Notes: generated by a model from the letters alone, not told the origin. A DNA stretch of 64,000 nt from Scytonema millei VB511283 (GCF_000817735.3 NZ_JTJC03000001.1:691710-755709), one strand, 5' to 3'; positions 16,822 to 26,782 are shown, counted from the first letter of the stretch. Made by a program: numbers and translations.

Positions 16822-19005
16822 TTAAATCGGCGCAGCATTATTTGCCGTTGATAAATACATTTGATGTACGTATTCCATTACCATCCGGTCAGTATTAAAC
16901 CTTGGGATTGCAGTTTTAATGGAAGCTTTCATCATGGCGATCCAGCGATCCGGTAACTCTGGCGAAGTGCGATCGTAAAACAAAGGTACTATCTCTCGGG
17001 TAAGGAGATCGTAGAGAGATTCGGCATCTTTTTGCGCCTGAGCTTCAGAATCGTCTAAAGAACAATCTTCGCCAATTGCCCAACCGTTGACACCTTTACT
17101 ATCTGCTCCCTGCTGATAGGCTTCGCGCCACCAACCATCGAGAATACTGCAATTAATTCCCCCATTAAAACAGACTTTCTGCCCGCTAGTCCCTGAAGCT
17201 TCTTGAGGTCTTAGAGGAGTATTGAGCCAAAGATCGACTCCTTGAACTAACTTTTTCGCTATCAGGATGTCGTAATCTTCCAAAAAGATAATTCGCTGGT
17301 GTAATTCTGGGCGACGAGTCCACTCAATTAAATTTTGAATAATCTGCTTGCTCTTGTCGTCCGCCGGATGAGCTTTACCAGCAAAAATTATCTGTACGGG
17401 TTGGGCTGAATTGCTCAAGATTTGCAGAGCGCGTTGCGGCTCGCGAAAAATTAAATCGCCGCGTTTATAAGAACTGAAGCGACGAGCTAATCCAATTGTT
17501 AATACGTTAGGGTCAAACAGGCGATCGCATTCCTCTATAGCTTGAGGATCTTCACCTCGTCTTTGCCTTGTTTGTTTTACCCACGTTCTGACATGAGCGA
17601 TTAAATCTTCCTTAAGTTGTTGATGTCGCTGCCAAATTTCTGCATCGGGAATATTATTTACGTTTTCCCAAAGGTGGCGATCGCTCATCCGTTTTGTCCA
17701 GTCTTTATCCAAATATTGAGCGTATAATTCTGAAATCGACGGTGCAGTCCAAGTTCCCGCATGAACGCCATTTGTAATCGCCCCAATTGGTGCTGGTTCT
17801 ATTTCCTGTGGATAGAGTGGCGACCACATTTGACGATTTACCCCACCATTAAGCTGACTCACGCCGTTAGCTGCTTTTGACAGCCGCAAAGCTAGCGCCG
17901 TCATACTAAATTTTTCCTCAGTGTCTTGTTGCTCTGATGCGCCCAATGCTAAAAATTGGTCTTTTGTCAGTCCTAGCTGCTGCCAGTAATTAGCAAAATA
18001 CTCCGTCATCAAATCGATGGAGAAAGTTTGATGTCCAGCCAGCACGGGTGTGTGAGTGGTGAAAACGCATCGCTGTTGTACGACAGTTTTGACTCGCTCG
18101 AAAGGTTCGCCTCGATGTACTAACTGACGGGCTACTTCCAGGAGTGTAAAAGCAGCATTGCTTTCATTCAAATGATAAATTTTGGGGTCGAGTCCTAAAT
18201 GTTGTAACAGCCTGACTCCGCCAATACCTAAAACCATTTCTTGGGCAATGCGAACGTTGTCATTTGCCTGATAGAGACGATTGGTAATTTGGCGATCGCG
18301 CTTTTGATTATCCTCCAATCCCGTGTCTAGTAAATAGAGATTTACCCTACCGACTCGCACGCGCCAAGCTTGCACTGTAACCGAGCGATCGCACATTGTC
18401 ACTTTAATTTTTAGCGGTTCCCCACTTGAATCTCGCACCAATTCCAAAGGTAATGTTTCTAGATCTTGCTCTGGATAAGTTTCTTGTTGCCAACCAGAGG
18501 CATCTAACTGTTGTTGAAAATAGCCTTGGCGATACAGCAATCCTACGCCTACCATTGGTAAACCTAAATCTGAAGCTGACTTGAGGTGGTCGCCTGCTAA
18601 AATTCCCAAACCGCCAGCATAAATATGTAGAGTCTGATGCAAGCCAAATTCCACGGAAAAATATGCTACTGGTTGTTGAGGCGTAATCTCAGGAGCAGTC
18701 TGCTTTGCCCAGGTGGAGTGAGAAGATTGCATGTAGCTGTCAAATTTCGCAGCTACGGATCTGAGGCGTTCTAAGTAAGCTGGTTGTGTTGCTAGCTGTG
18801 CGAGTTTTTCTTCTGACATTGAAAGAAATTGTATGGGGTTATGCTGGCACTGCTCCCATGCTGACACGTCAATATCGCGAAAAATGGCTACACCCTCCGG
18901 TGTCCAGCTCCACCAAAAGTTTAGCGCTAGCTGCCCGAGCGAATCTAGATTTGAGGGCAGCTTGGTAGTTAAGCGAGATGCCAGAGATTGTAGAAGTTCA
19001 ACCAT
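16822..19005 (-). CDS. glgP: Alpha-glucan (glycogen) phosphorylase, GT35
   Basis: Releases glucose 1-phosphate from glycogen by phosphorolysis, with pyridoxal phosphate as cofactor. Landmarks: NFWWSWTPEG at the N-terminus (the start of the shorter TIGR02094-type phosphorylases), VAYFSVEFGLHQTLHIYAGGLGILAGDHLK, FTTHTPVLAGHQTF, PIGAITNGVHAGTW, FAGKAHPADD, and the PLP-lysine region PQEASGTSGQKVCFNGGIN near residue 610. At 727 aa it is shorter than MalP/GlgP of enterobacteria and lacks their N-terminal allosteric part. With the debranching enzyme at 51.9 kb it would serve night-time glycogen breakdown. Single gene. Confidence 0.93.
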   Translation of the reverse strand: MVELLQSLASRLTTKLPSNLDSLGQLALNFWWSWTPEGVAIFRDIDVSAWEQCQHNPIQFLSMSEEKLAQLATQPAYLERLRSVAAKFDSYMQSSHSTWAKQTAPEITPQQPVAYFSVEFGLHQTLHIYAGGLGILAGDHLKSASDLGLPMVGVGLLYRQGYFQQQLDASGWQQETYPEQDLETLPLELVRDSSGEPLKIKVTMCDRSVTVQAWRVRVGRVNLYLLDTGLEDNQKRDRQITNRLYQANDNVRIAQEMVLGIGGVRLLQHLGLDPKIYHLNESNAAFTLLEVARQLVHRGEPFERVKTVVQQRCVFTTHTPVLAGHQTFSIDLMTEYFANYWQQLGLTKDQFLALGASEQQDTEEKFSMTALALRLSKAANGVSQLNGGVNRQMWSPLYPQEIEPAPIGAITNGVHAGTWTAPSISELYAQYLDKDWTKRMSDRHLWENVNNIPDAEIWQRHQQLKEDLIAHVRTWVKQTRQRRGEDPQAIEECDRLFDPNVLTIGLARRFSSYKRGDLIFREPQRALQILSNSAQPVQIIFAGKAHPADDKSKQIIQNLIEWTRRPELHQRIIFLEDYDILIAKKLVQGVDLWLNTPLRPQEASGTSGQKVCFNGGINCSILDGWWREAYQQGADSKGVNGWAIGEDCSLDDSEAQAQKDAESLYDLLTREIVPLFYDRTSPELPDRWIAMMKASIKTAIPRFNTDRMVMEYVHQMYLSTANNAAPI

Positions 19006-19111
19006 TCGAGTGAAGTGAGTAACTTTACTAGAGCCAGTGTATGAGGAAGCACTTCTATGCCATCATCCAACTACAGGCAGAAGTCGTTTAAGAAAGCAGA
19101 AGAAAGGAGTC

Positions 19112-19340
19112 GTAGGGGCGGGTTTTGAGGAGAGATTTCCATTCTCAATCGAGTATCTGGGGCTAAACCCGCCCGTACAGAAAGCAGAAGAAAGGATTTG
19201 TTGGGTCGGGTTTTGAGGAGAGATTTCTATTCTCAATCGAGTATCTGGGGCTAAACCCGCCCGTACAAAAGTCGTAGGGGCGGGTTTTGTCCCTGAATTT
19301 CTAGCCCAAGTCGAGAATCTCGTGCTAAACCCGCCCGTAC
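19112..19340. repeat. Three tandem copies of the GTAGGGGCGGG unit
   Basis: Copies at about 19112-19178, 19198-19266 and 19274-19340, each with a GGGCGGGTTTTG start and a CTAAACCCGCCCGTAC end. The first two are nearly identical within. The array fills the gap of about 430 bases between glgP and aspC. Confidence 0.9.
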
Positions 19341-19434
19341 AGAAGTCGAAAATCTTAGCAGTAAAAGACACAAATTCAGACGTTTACTTTAAGATATGCT
19401 TAACTGAATTGGAGTTTTGCAATCGGTAGTGACC

Positions 19435-20595
19435 ATGAAACTGGCAGCACGAGTGGGTAAGGTAACGCCTTCTTTGACCTTGGCAATTTCCGCCAAAGCC
19501 AAAGCCATGAAAGCTGAAGGAATAGATGTTTGTAGCTTCAGCGCCGGAGAACCAGACTTTGATACTCCAGAACACATCAAAGCAGCCGCAAAAAAAGCCC
19601 TAGATGAAGGTAAAACGAAATATGGTGCGGCGGCTGGGGAACCCAAGTTAAGACAGGCGATCGCTCGCAAGCTAAAAACAGATAATGGTCTAAACTACCA
19701 AGCTGAAAATATCATCGTCACCAACGGTGGCAAACACGGTTTGTATAACCTGATGATGGCGCTAATTGAGGCGGGAGACGAGGTAATTATTCCCGCTCCC
19801 TACTGGCTGAGCTATCCTGAAATGGTCATCCTGGCTGGAGGAACACCAGTTATCGTCCAGACGGATGCTAGCTGTAAAATTACTCCCGACCAGTTACGTG
19901 CTAGCATTACGCCTAAAACTAAGCTATTTGTCCTCAACTCTCCTTCTAACCCTACTGGTGTCGTCTATACGCCAGAAGAACTGAAGGCGCTAGCAGAGGT
20001 TGTGGTAGAGAAGGATATTTTAGTTGTCTCGGATGAAATTTACGAGAAATTACTTTATACAGCAGTAAAACACGTCAGTATCGGTTCTCTAGGTAAAGAA
20101 ATCTTTGACCGTACCATTATCAGTCATGGTTTTGCCAAAGCCTACTCGATGACAGGTTGGCGTGTCGGCTATTTAGCGGGTGCGGTAGAGCTAATTAAAG
20201 CTGCGAGTACGATTCAAGGTCATAGTACCTCTAACGTGTGTACCTTCGCTCAATTTGGCGCGATCGCGGCTTTAGAAAGTTCTCAAGAATGCGTCGAACA
20301 AATGCGTCAAGCTTTTGCTAAAAGGCGAGAAATGATGATGCAAAGATTAGATGCAATTCCTGAAGTGACTTACGCCAAACCGGATGGAGCATTTTACATT
20401 TTTGTCGATATTAGTAAAACTGGCAAGACATCAATGGATTTTTGTCAAGAACTTTTAGAGTCTTATCAAGTTGCGGCAATACCTGGAATTGCATTTGGAT
20501 CGGGCGATCGCATTCGCTTATCCTATGCTACTGATATGACATCAATTGAAAAAGGCATGGATCGGTTAGATAAATATATCCGCTCTTTATTTTAG
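19435..20595 (+). CDS. aspC: Class I aspartate/aromatic aminotransferase
   Basis: PLP-dependent transaminase of fold type I, probably aspartate:2-oxoglutarate aminotransferase (possibly prephenate aminotransferase, a close relative in cyanobacteria). Seen: [14 protein letters not shown] at the substrate loop, [51 protein letters not shown], the PLP lysine in [17 protein letters not shown] near residue 230, and the C-terminal Arg region [10 protein letters not shown]. The ATG at 19435 gives the usual start [12 protein letters not shown]. An upstream TTG at 19417 is in frame but not needed. It is preceded by the triple repeat array and followed by a palindrome at 20606. Confidence 0.92.
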   Translation: MKLAARVGKVTPSLTLAISAKAKAMKAEGIDVCSFSAGEPDFDTPEHIKAAAKKALDEGKTKYGAAAGEPKLRQAIARKLKTDNGLNYQAENIIVTNGGKHGLYNLMMALIEAGDEVIIPAPYWLSYPEMVILAGGTPVIVQTDASCKITPDQLRASITPKTKLFVLNSPSNPTGVVYTPEELKALAEVVVEKDILVVSDEIYEKLLYTAVKHVSIGSLGKEIFDRTIISHGFAKAYSMTGWRVGYLAGAVELIKAASTIQGHSTSNVCTFAQFGAIAALESSQECVEQMRQAFAKRREMMMQRLDAIPEVTYAKPDGAFYIFVDISKTGKTSMDFCQELLESYQVAAIPGIAFGSGDRIRLSYATDMTSIEKGMDRLDKYIRSLF

Positions 20596-20605
20596 CTGAA
20601 GCTAC

Positions 20606-20642
20606 GTAGGGTGCGTTACGCAATCATGCTAACGCACCCTAC
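20606..20642. repeat. GTAGGGTGCGTTA palindromic repeat
   Basis: 13-base inverted arms (GTAGGGTGCGTTA, TAACGCACCCTAC) around an 11-base loop, between the convergent aspC and gatA stops. It may act as a two-way terminator. Confidence 0.85.
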
Positions 20643-20647
20643 CAATA

Positions 20648-22099
20648 CTATAGATTTGGTTTGGATTTATGCCACTCTGTAGCTTGTTCGTAAGCGTGAG
20701 CCACTTGAAATAATTGGTCTTCTCGCAACACATTTCCAATCAGTTGCATCCCAATTGGCATTCCTTTCTCGTCAAAACCGCAGGGAATGCTCAATCCTGG
20801 TAAACCCGCCAAATTTACCGTAATTGTCATCAAATCGGTTAAATACATACTTAGCGGATCGTCAGTTTTTTCCCCGGCTTTAAATGCTGTCATGGGAACT
20901 GTTGGCGTGACTAATACATCCACTTGCCCAAAGGCATTTTCAAAGTCTTGTTTTATTAAAGTCCGAACTTTTTGCGCCTTTAAGTAATAAGCATCGTAGT
21001 ACCCAGCAGATAAAGCATACGTCCCTACCATAATCCGGCGCTTGACTTCCTTACCAAAACCCATCGCCCTAGTCCGAGCGTACATATCGATTAGATTGTC
21101 AGCATCGGGGACGCGCAAACCATATTTTACGCCATCGTAACGCGCCAAGTTAGCCGAAGCTTCGCTAGGGGCAATGATGTAATAAGTCGGCAAACCATAG
21201 CGGAAACGCGGACAGGAAACTTCTTTAATCTCCGCGCCGAGTTGCTTTAATTGTTCAATCGCTTGATTAACAGCTTGTTCTACAGCCGGATCTAAACCTT
21301 CAGCAAAAGTCTCTCTGACGATCCCAATTCGCATCGATTTGAGATCGGGTTTGAGAAATTGGGTGTAGTCAGGGATTTCTACTTTCAAACTCGTAGAATC
21401 TTTCGGATCGTAACCCGCGATCGTGCCTAATAAAATTGCCGCATCTTCTACCGTACGTCCGAAAGGTCCAATTTGATCCAAAGAGGAAGCAAAAGCCACC
21501 AAACCATAACGAGACACTAATCCATAAGTCGGCTTCATACCTACAACACCGCAAAAAGATGCGGGTTGGCGGATCGAACCACCTGTATCGGAACCCAGCG
21601 AAACGACGCACTCGTGTGCCGCTACAGCCGCCGCCGAACCCCCAGAAGAACCGCCAGGAACCCGTTCCAAATCCCAAGGATTAGCCGTGAGTTGAAATGC
21701 TGAGTTTTCAGTGGAACTCCCCATCGCAAACTCGTCTAAGTTGGTTTTTCCCACCGTCACCGCCCCAGCATCCGCTAGTTTTTGCGTTACTGTCGATTCG
21801 TAGGGTGGGACGAAGTTTTCTAAAATCTTGGAGGCGCAAGTCGTAGGAATTCCCTTGGTACACATATTGTCCTTCACACCTACGGGAATTCCAGCCAATA
21901 ATCCAATCTCTTCTCCAGCGGCAATTTTGGCATCCACGGCTTTCGCTTGTTCCAGTGCTTTATCCGCCGTCACGCACAAAAAGCTGTGGATCTTTGGTTC
22001 TAGTGCCTGAATCCGATCCAGCGCTTCTTGCGTAATTTCCACCGCCGAGCGTTCTTTCTTCACTAGTTGTCCGTGCAACTCGCGGATGATGGATGCCAT
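20648..22099 (-). CDS. gatA: Asp-tRNA(Asn)/Glu-tRNA(Gln) amidotransferase subunit A
   Basis: Amidase subunit of GatCAB, which turns Glu-tRNA(Gln) into Gln-tRNA(Gln) and serves organisms lacking GlnRS. The amidase-signature catalytic triad is visible: Lys in [15 protein letters not shown], the cis-Ser in [17 protein letters not shown] and the nucleophile Ser in [21 protein letters not shown]. At 483 aa it has the normal length. I start at the ATG at 22099 ([12 protein letters not shown]), with GAGGA 8 bases upstream; an in-frame upstream extension has no ribosome site. gatB and gatC are not in the window, as is common in cyanobacteria, where the genes are scattered. Confidence 0.96.
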   Translation of the reverse strand: MASIIRELHGQLVKKERSAVEITQEALDRIQALEPKIHSFLCVTADKALEQAKAVDAKIAAGEEIGLLAGIPVGVKDNMCTKGIPTTCASKILENFVPPYESTVTQKLADAGAVTVGKTNLDEFAMGSSTENSAFQLTANPWDLERVPGGSSGGSAAAVAAHECVVSLGSDTGGSIRQPASFCGVVGMKPTYGLVSRYGLVAFASSLDQIGPFGRTVEDAAILLGTIAGYDPKDSTSLKVEIPDYTQFLKPDLKSMRIGIVRETFAEGLDPAVEQAVNQAIEQLKQLGAEIKEVSCPRFRYGLPTYYIIAPSEASANLARYDGVKYGLRVPDADNLIDMYARTRAMGFGKEVKRRIMVGTYALSAGYYDAYYLKAQKVRTLIKQDFENAFGQVDVLVTPTVPMTAFKAGEKTDDPLSMYLTDLMTITVNLAGLPGLSIPCGFDEKGMPIGMQLIGNVLREDQLFQVAHAYEQATEWHKSKPNL

Positions 22100-22167
22100 C
22101 TCTCGCTTCCTCTTTGCTTCACAGTCCAAACTATAAGTATAGAGTGTCTGGGCAGAAACTTGGGACA

Positions 22168-22236
22168 GTTATCAGTTATCAGTTGTCAGTTATCAGGGAG
22201 CGGTTAATTCCGACTTCCGACTTCCGACTTCCGACT
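22168..22236. repeat. AGTTATC and TTCCGAC repeats
   Basis: AGTTATC/AGTTGTC units followed by four TTCCGAC heptamers, between gatA and the following membrane-protein gene. Confidence 0.88.
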
Positions 22237-22243
22237 TACCAAT

Positions 22244-22681
22244 TCAAATCTTTTTCACCGAGTCCGAAATATGTCCTGGGAAGAAATCTATACCGACTGC
22301 TGATTTAAATAAGTAAGCAAATAATAAAATTACGCCGCTAATAACTAAGTTAGTTCCCAAAAGGAGAATAACAACCGCGATCGCATTACCAATTCTGGCA
22401 AGTCTTTCAGGTATATATTGACGTTTGCGTTTTCGACGGTCTTTACCAACAAATAGAACTAAATAAAATCGAGAAAATATCAGGTCGATATTAAATCTAA
22501 AATCTATAATCTTGGGTGAGGGTTGAGGTATTGCTTGAGTTAAAATATTTATTATAACTTGTAGCTGCTCTGTATTAAAACTTGCCAAAATATTGGGTTC
22601 GACCTGCTGTAAATAATATTCTGGAGTTCTGGCGCGATAATTAGGTAAATTAATTTGTTCTTTAATGGGTGAGTCTTTCAA
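22244..22681 (-). CDS. Cyanobacterial membrane protein of unknown function
   Basis: Hypothetical protein of about 145 aa. Seen: a soluble N-terminal half with NLPNYRARTPEYYLQQVEPNI, a basic stretch GKDRRKRKRQYIPERLARIG, then two closely spaced hydrophobic segments (IGNAIAVVILLLGTNLV and VILLFAYLFKSAVGIDF) that probably form a hairpin in the membrane. The charge pattern puts the N-terminal part in the cytoplasm. I choose a TTG start at 22681 because GGAGG lies 5 bases before it. An in-frame TTG at 22693 overlaps the ribosome site and is unlikely. No family is recognised. MITE-like elements start 19 bases upstream of the start codon. Confidence 0.6.
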   Translation of the reverse strand: MKDSPIKEQINLPNYRARTPEYYLQQVEPNILASFNTEQLQVIINILTQAIPQPSPKIIDFRFNIDLIFSRFYLVLFVGKDRRKRKRQYIPERLARIGNAIAVVILLLGTNLVISGVILLFAYLFKSAVGIDFFPGHISDSVKKI

Positions 22682-22699
22682 GCATACCTCCAAATATAT

Positions 22700-22827
22700 A
22701 TAGCGACTCTATTTGAGTCATGAACCGATCGTTGTGGTGGTTGACGGTTAACAGTTGACAGTTAACCGTTAACCGTCAACCGTCAACCAGCAAGATCCCA
22801 GATTCACAAATCATTTAGGCTCGCTAT
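22700..22827. mobile_element. MITE-like element with inverted ends, copy 1
   Basis: Begins ATAGCGACTCTATTTGAG and ends with the inverse of ATAGCGAGCCTAAATGAT; 128 bases. The interior carries GTTAACCGT/GTTGACAGT repeats. It abuts copy 2 directly. Confidence 0.7.
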
Positions 22828-22955
22828 ATAGCGTATCTATTTGAGTTGTGAACCACTTGTTAAAATTATCATTTGTCATTCGTCATTTGTGAAAGCATAG
22901 TTAGCCGATCGCAGACAGATGGACGGGATTTTCACAATAGTTTTAAACACGCTAT
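22828..22955. mobile_element. MITE-like element with inverted ends, copy 2
   Basis: 128 bases, from ATAGCGTATCTATTTGAG to the inverse of ATAGCGTGTTTAAAACTA. It shares the long internal run GCAGACAGATGGACGGGATT with the element at 31516-31637. Confidence 0.8.
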
Positions 22956-23027
22956 GTTTAGTAATTTTTTAAATTGTTTTGTTTGAGGAATGTTATGAAT
23001 CTACCGCTCTCACTAATCCTCGATCGC

Positions 23028-23480
23028 CTAATTTAAAAATAATCCTGCGTCTAATATTCTGCCTATACCTAGACCGATTGAAGTAAAGATTGCCAAAAAC
23101 CAAAAAGCGAAATGTTTATTTAACCCCGCAGATAGTAATGCATGTTTGACTTGAGCTAAAGTCAAAATTAACCCTAATGCCATAACCCAAGTCATAGCTA
23201 AACCAAATGCCCAAGGCGGAATTCCTGCCCAAGGAATGCTTTGAGGCCAAGTCATGGCGAAAGCTCCAGCCCAAACTAGTAAAACAATCCAAGCTACAGC
23301 CAAAGCGACAGCATCAAAACCAACCCAAGCTAAATGCAGGGTGACAACTTGCGTCCCTGTCCAAGTTAACCAGTTCGCATTACAATCGGATAATAGCCAA
23401 CCAGTACCTATGTATCCAAGCAATAATACTAGTAAATAAAGCTTTGAAATTCCATTCAAGCGTGACATTTTTACGTTCAT
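23028..23480 (-). CDS. Four-span membrane protein of unknown function
   Basis: Hypothetical membrane protein of about 150 aa. Four hydrophobic segments are visible, near residues 13-32 (LYLLVLLLGYIGTGWLL), 48-72 (WVGFDAVALAVAWIVLLVWA), 84-110 (WAFGLAMTWVMALGLILTL) and 125-145 (FWFLAIFTSIGLGIGRILDAG). No catalytic motif or family is recognised. The frame is open to 23579, but the extra N-terminus there is encoded by ATGACAA heptamers, so I place the start at the Met codon at 23480 (MNVKMSRLNG). There is no clear ribosome site in either case. Isolated by repeats on both sides. Confidence 0.6.
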   Translation of the reverse strand: MNVKMSRLNGISKLYLLVLLLGYIGTGWLLSDCNANWLTWTGTQVVTLHLAWVGFDAVALAVAWIVLLVWAGAFAMTWPQSIPWAGIPPWAFGLAMTWVMALGLILTLAQVKHALLSAGLNKHFAFWFLAIFTSIGLGIGRILDAGLFLN

Positions 23481-23524
23481 TTCAAACCAAAATTCAAGGT
23501 TTTGTTCGCTTCCTTGTTCTAACG

Positions 23525-23552
23525 AATGACAAATGACAAATGACAAATGACA
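23525..23552. repeat. ATGACAA heptamer repeat
   Basis: Four AATGACA units. The same heptamer recurs at 55.78 kb (where it provides a start codon) and at 44.64 kb. Confidence 0.92.
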
Positions 23553-23698
23553 ACCATAACGGTAGATATAATGAACCATTTAGAATCTGCGATATTATAA
23601 GTATTCCTATAGTTGTAGCGATCGCAAATCAGGAAAATTACTGATAAATAGGCGCTGGTAATAAAGAGACGATAAAGTAGTAAAACTAAAAAATATTA

Positions 23699-24523
23699 AT
23701 GGTAGCTTCTGTTGTGAATTTGCATGTTTACGTCCAAGGCAAAGGCTTACCGATCCTTTGCTTGCACGGTCATCCTGGTTCGGGTTTGAGTATGTCCGTG
23801 TTTACTCAACACCTATGCCAAAGTTTTCTCACAATAGCACCCGACTTACGAGGATATGGCAACAGTCGCACAAAAACTGATTTTGCGATGACCGATCACC
23901 TGCATGACTTGGAAGCACTCCTCGATCGCTATCAAATTAGTGAATGTCTGGTTTTAGGTTGGTCTTTGGGTGGAATTTTAGCAATGGAATTGGCTTTAAG
24001 GCTGCCAGAACGAGTTAAGGGACTCATTTTAATCGCTACAGCTGCTCGTCCTCGCGGCAGTCATCCAGCAATTAGCTGGCACGATAACTTGTATACTGGT
24101 TTAGCGGCGATCGCAAATGCTTTACAACCCGGCGATCGGTGGCATATAGATACTTTTGCCAAGCGATCGCTCTTTCGCTACCTGGTGCAACAGCACACTC
24201 CCGCTACTTACGAATACATTGCTAAATATGCTGTGTCAGCGTATTTGCAAACTTCTTCTCCTGCCCAACGCGCTCTCTTTACGGCGCTCAAAAGTGGTTA
24301 CAATCGCCTTCAGGATTTATCACAGATTCAGTGTCCTAGTTTAATTATGGCGGGAGCAGCCGACCGTCATATTACTCCAGAATCGAGTCAAGAAACTGCA
24401 CGACATTTACCCAATTCTGACTGGATTTGTTACCCGAATACCGCTCATTTGTTTCCTTGGGAAATTCCCGATCGCGTTTTGAGCGATATCGATCGATGGT
24501 TGGCATTACATTCATTTATTTAA
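23699..24523 (+). CDS. Alpha/beta-fold hydrolase
   Basis: Serine hydrolase of the alpha/beta fold, 274 aa; substrate not predictable. Seen: the oxyanion strand ILCLHGHPGSGLSM, the cap-region start LRGYGNSRTKTDF, the nucleophile elbow VLGWSLGGILAMELALRLP with its Ser near residue 98, an acid candidate in MAGAADRHITPESSQ, and the catalytic His in NTAHLFPWE. The order of elements is that of haloperoxidase/esterase-like proteins. No signal peptide, so cytoplasmic. It is convergent with the glycosyltransferase gene at 24560, which ends the polysaccharide cluster; no operon partner. Confidence 0.88.
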   Translation: MVASVVNLHVYVQGKGLPILCLHGHPGSGLSMSVFTQHLCQSFLTIAPDLRGYGNSRTKTDFAMTDHLHDLEALLDRYQISECLVLGWSLGGILAMELALRLPERVKGLILIATAARPRGSHPAISWHDNLYTGLAAIANALQPGDRWHIDTFAKRSLFRYLVQQHTPATYEYIAKYAVSAYLQTSSPAQRALFTALKSGYNRLQDLSQIQCPSLIMAGAADRHITPESSQETARHLPNSDWICYPNTAHLFPWEIPDRVLSDIDRWLALHSFI

Positions 24524-24559
24524 TTTGCTGGATAAATACAAAATTTTGTGTTTTTAAAA

Positions 24560-25654
24560 CTATAAAAATTTATTTAATACCTCAACTGTAGCAATTCCTG
24601 TTTTTTCCCAACTAAATTGTCTAGCTCTGGTCAAACTTAAATTAGAAAGGTGCGATCGCAGTTGACGATCGGTAACTATACTTTCCATCGCAGCAGCAAT
24701 CTCCTCAATGTTGTAGGGATTTACTAATAAAGCCACATCCCCTGTAACTTCTGGTAAAGAAGAAAGATTAGACGTGATGACAGGAGTACCGCAAGCCATT
24801 GCTTCGAGTACGGGTAAGCCAAATCCCTCCCACAAACTAGGAAAAACTAATCCGATCGCCCGATTGAGTAAAATTGGTAGTTGTTCGTAGGGAACGTAAT
24901 CTAGAAACTTGACGCGATCGGCAATTCCTAATTCTATACTTTGCGCTTTTAGCTTTGGAGTATAGCGGCGATCGCCCGTTCCAGCTAGTAAAAGATCGCA
25001 ATCTCGATCGCTCGGAATCTTGGCAAAAGCGGCAATTAATCGGTGTAAGTTTTTGTGCGGATCGTGACGACCAATATACATAAAATAAGGACGAGTTTCA
25101 GCCTGCTGAGCTAAATTGAGCCAGCGGAAATGGTTTGCGTCATATGCTAGGGGTATGGGAGTAATTTTATCGGCTGAGATATGGAAAAAGTTAATCATAT
25201 CTGAGGCTGTCGCAGTGGAGTTACAAATAACGTGCTGTGCTTGGCTGAGAACTTGGGGGATGTAATAGCGATGATAGGGAGTTAAGGGTGAAAGTCTGGG
25301 AAAGCGCAAGGGGATGAGGTCGTGAACCGTGACGATGTAGCGACAGCGCGCGTACAGGGGTGCTTCTGGAACGGGAGAGAATAATAATTGCGATCGCAAT
25401 TGGCGATAAATTGGCGATAGTTGCAGTTGCGTCCAGAATAAACGCCGTAAATGTCCGACCGTTCCTTGTTCTGGAGTTAAGTTAGCAGGAATAGGATAAT
25501 ATGTGTCTTGAGTCTGCGGTGTGGATAGAAGACGAGCAGCAACAGGCGAAATCAGTAAAGTGGGATCGAGCGATCGCAAGTGCGGAATTAAATTCAGAGC
25601 GTAGGTTGTAATTCCTGTCGGTTTATTGATGAGAAAAGATAAGTTAACTAGCAT
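24560..25654 (-). CDS. Glycosyltransferase family 4
   Basis: Retaining GT-B glycosyltransferase, last gene of the polysaccharide cluster. Seen: the N-terminal Rossmann part with NKPTGITTYALNLIPHL, IVTVHDLIPLRFPRLSPLT, then the nucleotide-sugar half beginning YFMYIGRHDPHKNLHRLIAA and the donor-site motif [19 protein letters not shown] with its two Glu seven residues apart. At 364 aa it is typical. It is closest in layout to the GT4 at 26974 (the same ending [13 protein letters not shown]), so the two may be old duplicates adding different sugars. A MITE-like unit separates it from the RfbB-like gene. Confidence 0.92.
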   Translation of the reverse strand: MLVNLSFLINKPTGITTYALNLIPHLRSLDPTLLISPVAARLLSTPQTQDTYYPIPANLTPEQGTVGHLRRLFWTQLQLSPIYRQLRSQLLFSPVPEAPLYARCRYIVTVHDLIPLRFPRLSPLTPYHRYYIPQVLSQAQHVICNSTATASDMINFFHISADKITPIPLAYDANHFRWLNLAQQAETRPYFMYIGRHDPHKNLHRLIAAFAKIPSDRDCDLLLAGTGDRRYTPKLKAQSIELGIADRVKFLDYVPYEQLPILLNRAIGLVFPSLWEGFGLPVLEAMACGTPVITSNLSSLPEVTGDVALLVNPYNIEEIAAAMESIVTDRQLRSHLSNLSLTRARQFSWEKTGIATVEVLNKFL

Positions 25655-25685
25655 TCGCTGACAATATATTCGCTCGAACTTGCTC

Positions 25686-25779
25686 TATAGCAATTCTCGA
25701 TTGCGTGCGTGACATCTGTAGGGGCGCACAGCCGTGCGCCCCTACGGTTGTGTGTTTTATCCAATTGAAAATCGCTCTA
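25686..25779. mobile_element. MITE-like unit with GTAGGGGCGC core
   Basis: Ends TATAGCAATTCTCGATTG and (inverted) TAGAGCGATTTTCAATTG, palindrome at 25718-25745. It abuts the stop codon of the RfbB-like gene. Confidence 0.75.
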
Positions 25780-25780
25780 G

Positions 25781-26782
25781 CTAAATTGGGTTGCTGAGAT
25801 ACCACTGAATTGTCTTTAATAATCCACTATCAAAGTTCTCCTTGGGTTGCCAGCCTAATTCTCTGGAGATTTTGCTGCAATCTATAGCATACCGTCTGTC
25901 GTGTCCGAGACGATCTTTGACAAAGGTAATTAAAGAAGAGTAGCGAAAATTAGGTTTGGGAGCCAAATCGTCAAGGATGGCACAAATTTTCTCAACGACT
26001 GTGATATTAGTTTGTTCGTTTTTTCCCCCAATATTATAAGTTTCTCCTATCCGACCGTGTTGTAAAACTAGATAGAGAGCTTCGCAGTGATCTGTAACAT
26101 ATAACCAATCTCGAATATTTTGCCCATCTCCATATATTGGCAAAGGTCGCTCGTGTAAAGCGTTGAGAATTATCAAGGGAATCAGTTTTTCAGGAAACTG
26201 ACGCGGACCGTAGTTATTCGAGCAATTCGTGATTAGAGTGGGAAAACCATAAGTATGACAGTAAGCTCGGACAAGATGATCTGAGCTTGCTTTTGACGCT
26301 GCGTAGGGACTATTTGGCGCGTAAGGGGTATCTTCTCGAAATGGTGGAGCTTTTGGTTCTAAAGAGCCGTAGACTTCATCAGTAGAGACATGTAAAAAAC
26401 GAAATTGCGTTTGCTTTTGTACAGATAATTTTTCCCAATATGCTTTACTAACTTCTAACAGTTGGAACGTTCCTACTATATTAGTTTGAATAAAATTTTG
26501 AGGGCTTTGAATCGAGCGATCGACATGAGTTTCAGCAGCAAAGTTAATAATTGCATCTGGTTGATACTGTTCTAATAGATGAGATAACAGGTCGCGATCG
26601 CCAATATCTCCACGGATAAAATGATAATCGCGATCGTCTTGCAATTGGGCTAAGTTTTGAGGATTACTGGCATAAGTTAACTTATCTAAATTGACGATCC
26701 TCGCCCATTGCTGTTCTCGTGCTTGTAAAATAAAGTTAGAACCAATAAAACCTAAGCCACCAGTTACTAAAAATGTTTGCAT
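25781..26782 (-). CDS. rfbB: dTDP-glucose 4,6-dehydratase (RfbB/RmlB-like)
   Basis: Extended SDR that converts dTDP-glucose to dTDP-4-keto-6-deoxyglucose, a step to dTDP-rhamnose and other deoxysugars. Seen: the NAD motif [15 protein letters not shown] at the very N-terminus, [13 protein letters not shown], the catalytic [26 protein letters not shown] with the Tyr and Lys, [17 protein letters not shown] and [15 protein letters not shown], all RmlB hallmarks. I use the Met at 26782 (MQTFLVTGG); nine upstream codons in frame have no support. The partner genes rfbA, rfbC and rfbD are absent from the window, so the full sugar pathway must be completed elsewhere. Confidence 0.93.
   Translation of the reverse strand: MQTFLVTGGLGFIGSNFILQAREQQWARIVNLDKLTYASNPQNLAQLQDDRDYHFIRGDIGDRDLLSHLLEQYQPDAIINFAAETHVDRSIQSPQNFIQTNIVGTFQLLEVSKAYWEKLSVQKQTQFRFLHVSTDEVYGSLEPKAPPFREDTPYAPNSPYAASKASSDHLVRAYCHTYGFPTLITNCSNNYGPRQFPEKLIPLIILNALHERPLPIYGDGQNIRDWLYVTDHCEALYLVLQHGRIGETYNIGGKNEQTNITVVEKICAILDDLAPKPNFRYSSLITFVKDRLGHDRRYAIDCSKISRELGWQPKENFDSGLLKTIQWYLSNPI

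Noticed and set aside
19063-19371. 102-aa minus-strand frame
   Set aside because: It consists of the triple dispersed repeat; internal repetition explains the open frame.
21369-21684. Frames of 82 and 102 aa overlapping gatA on other frames
   Set aside because: Shadow frames of a well-supported gene.
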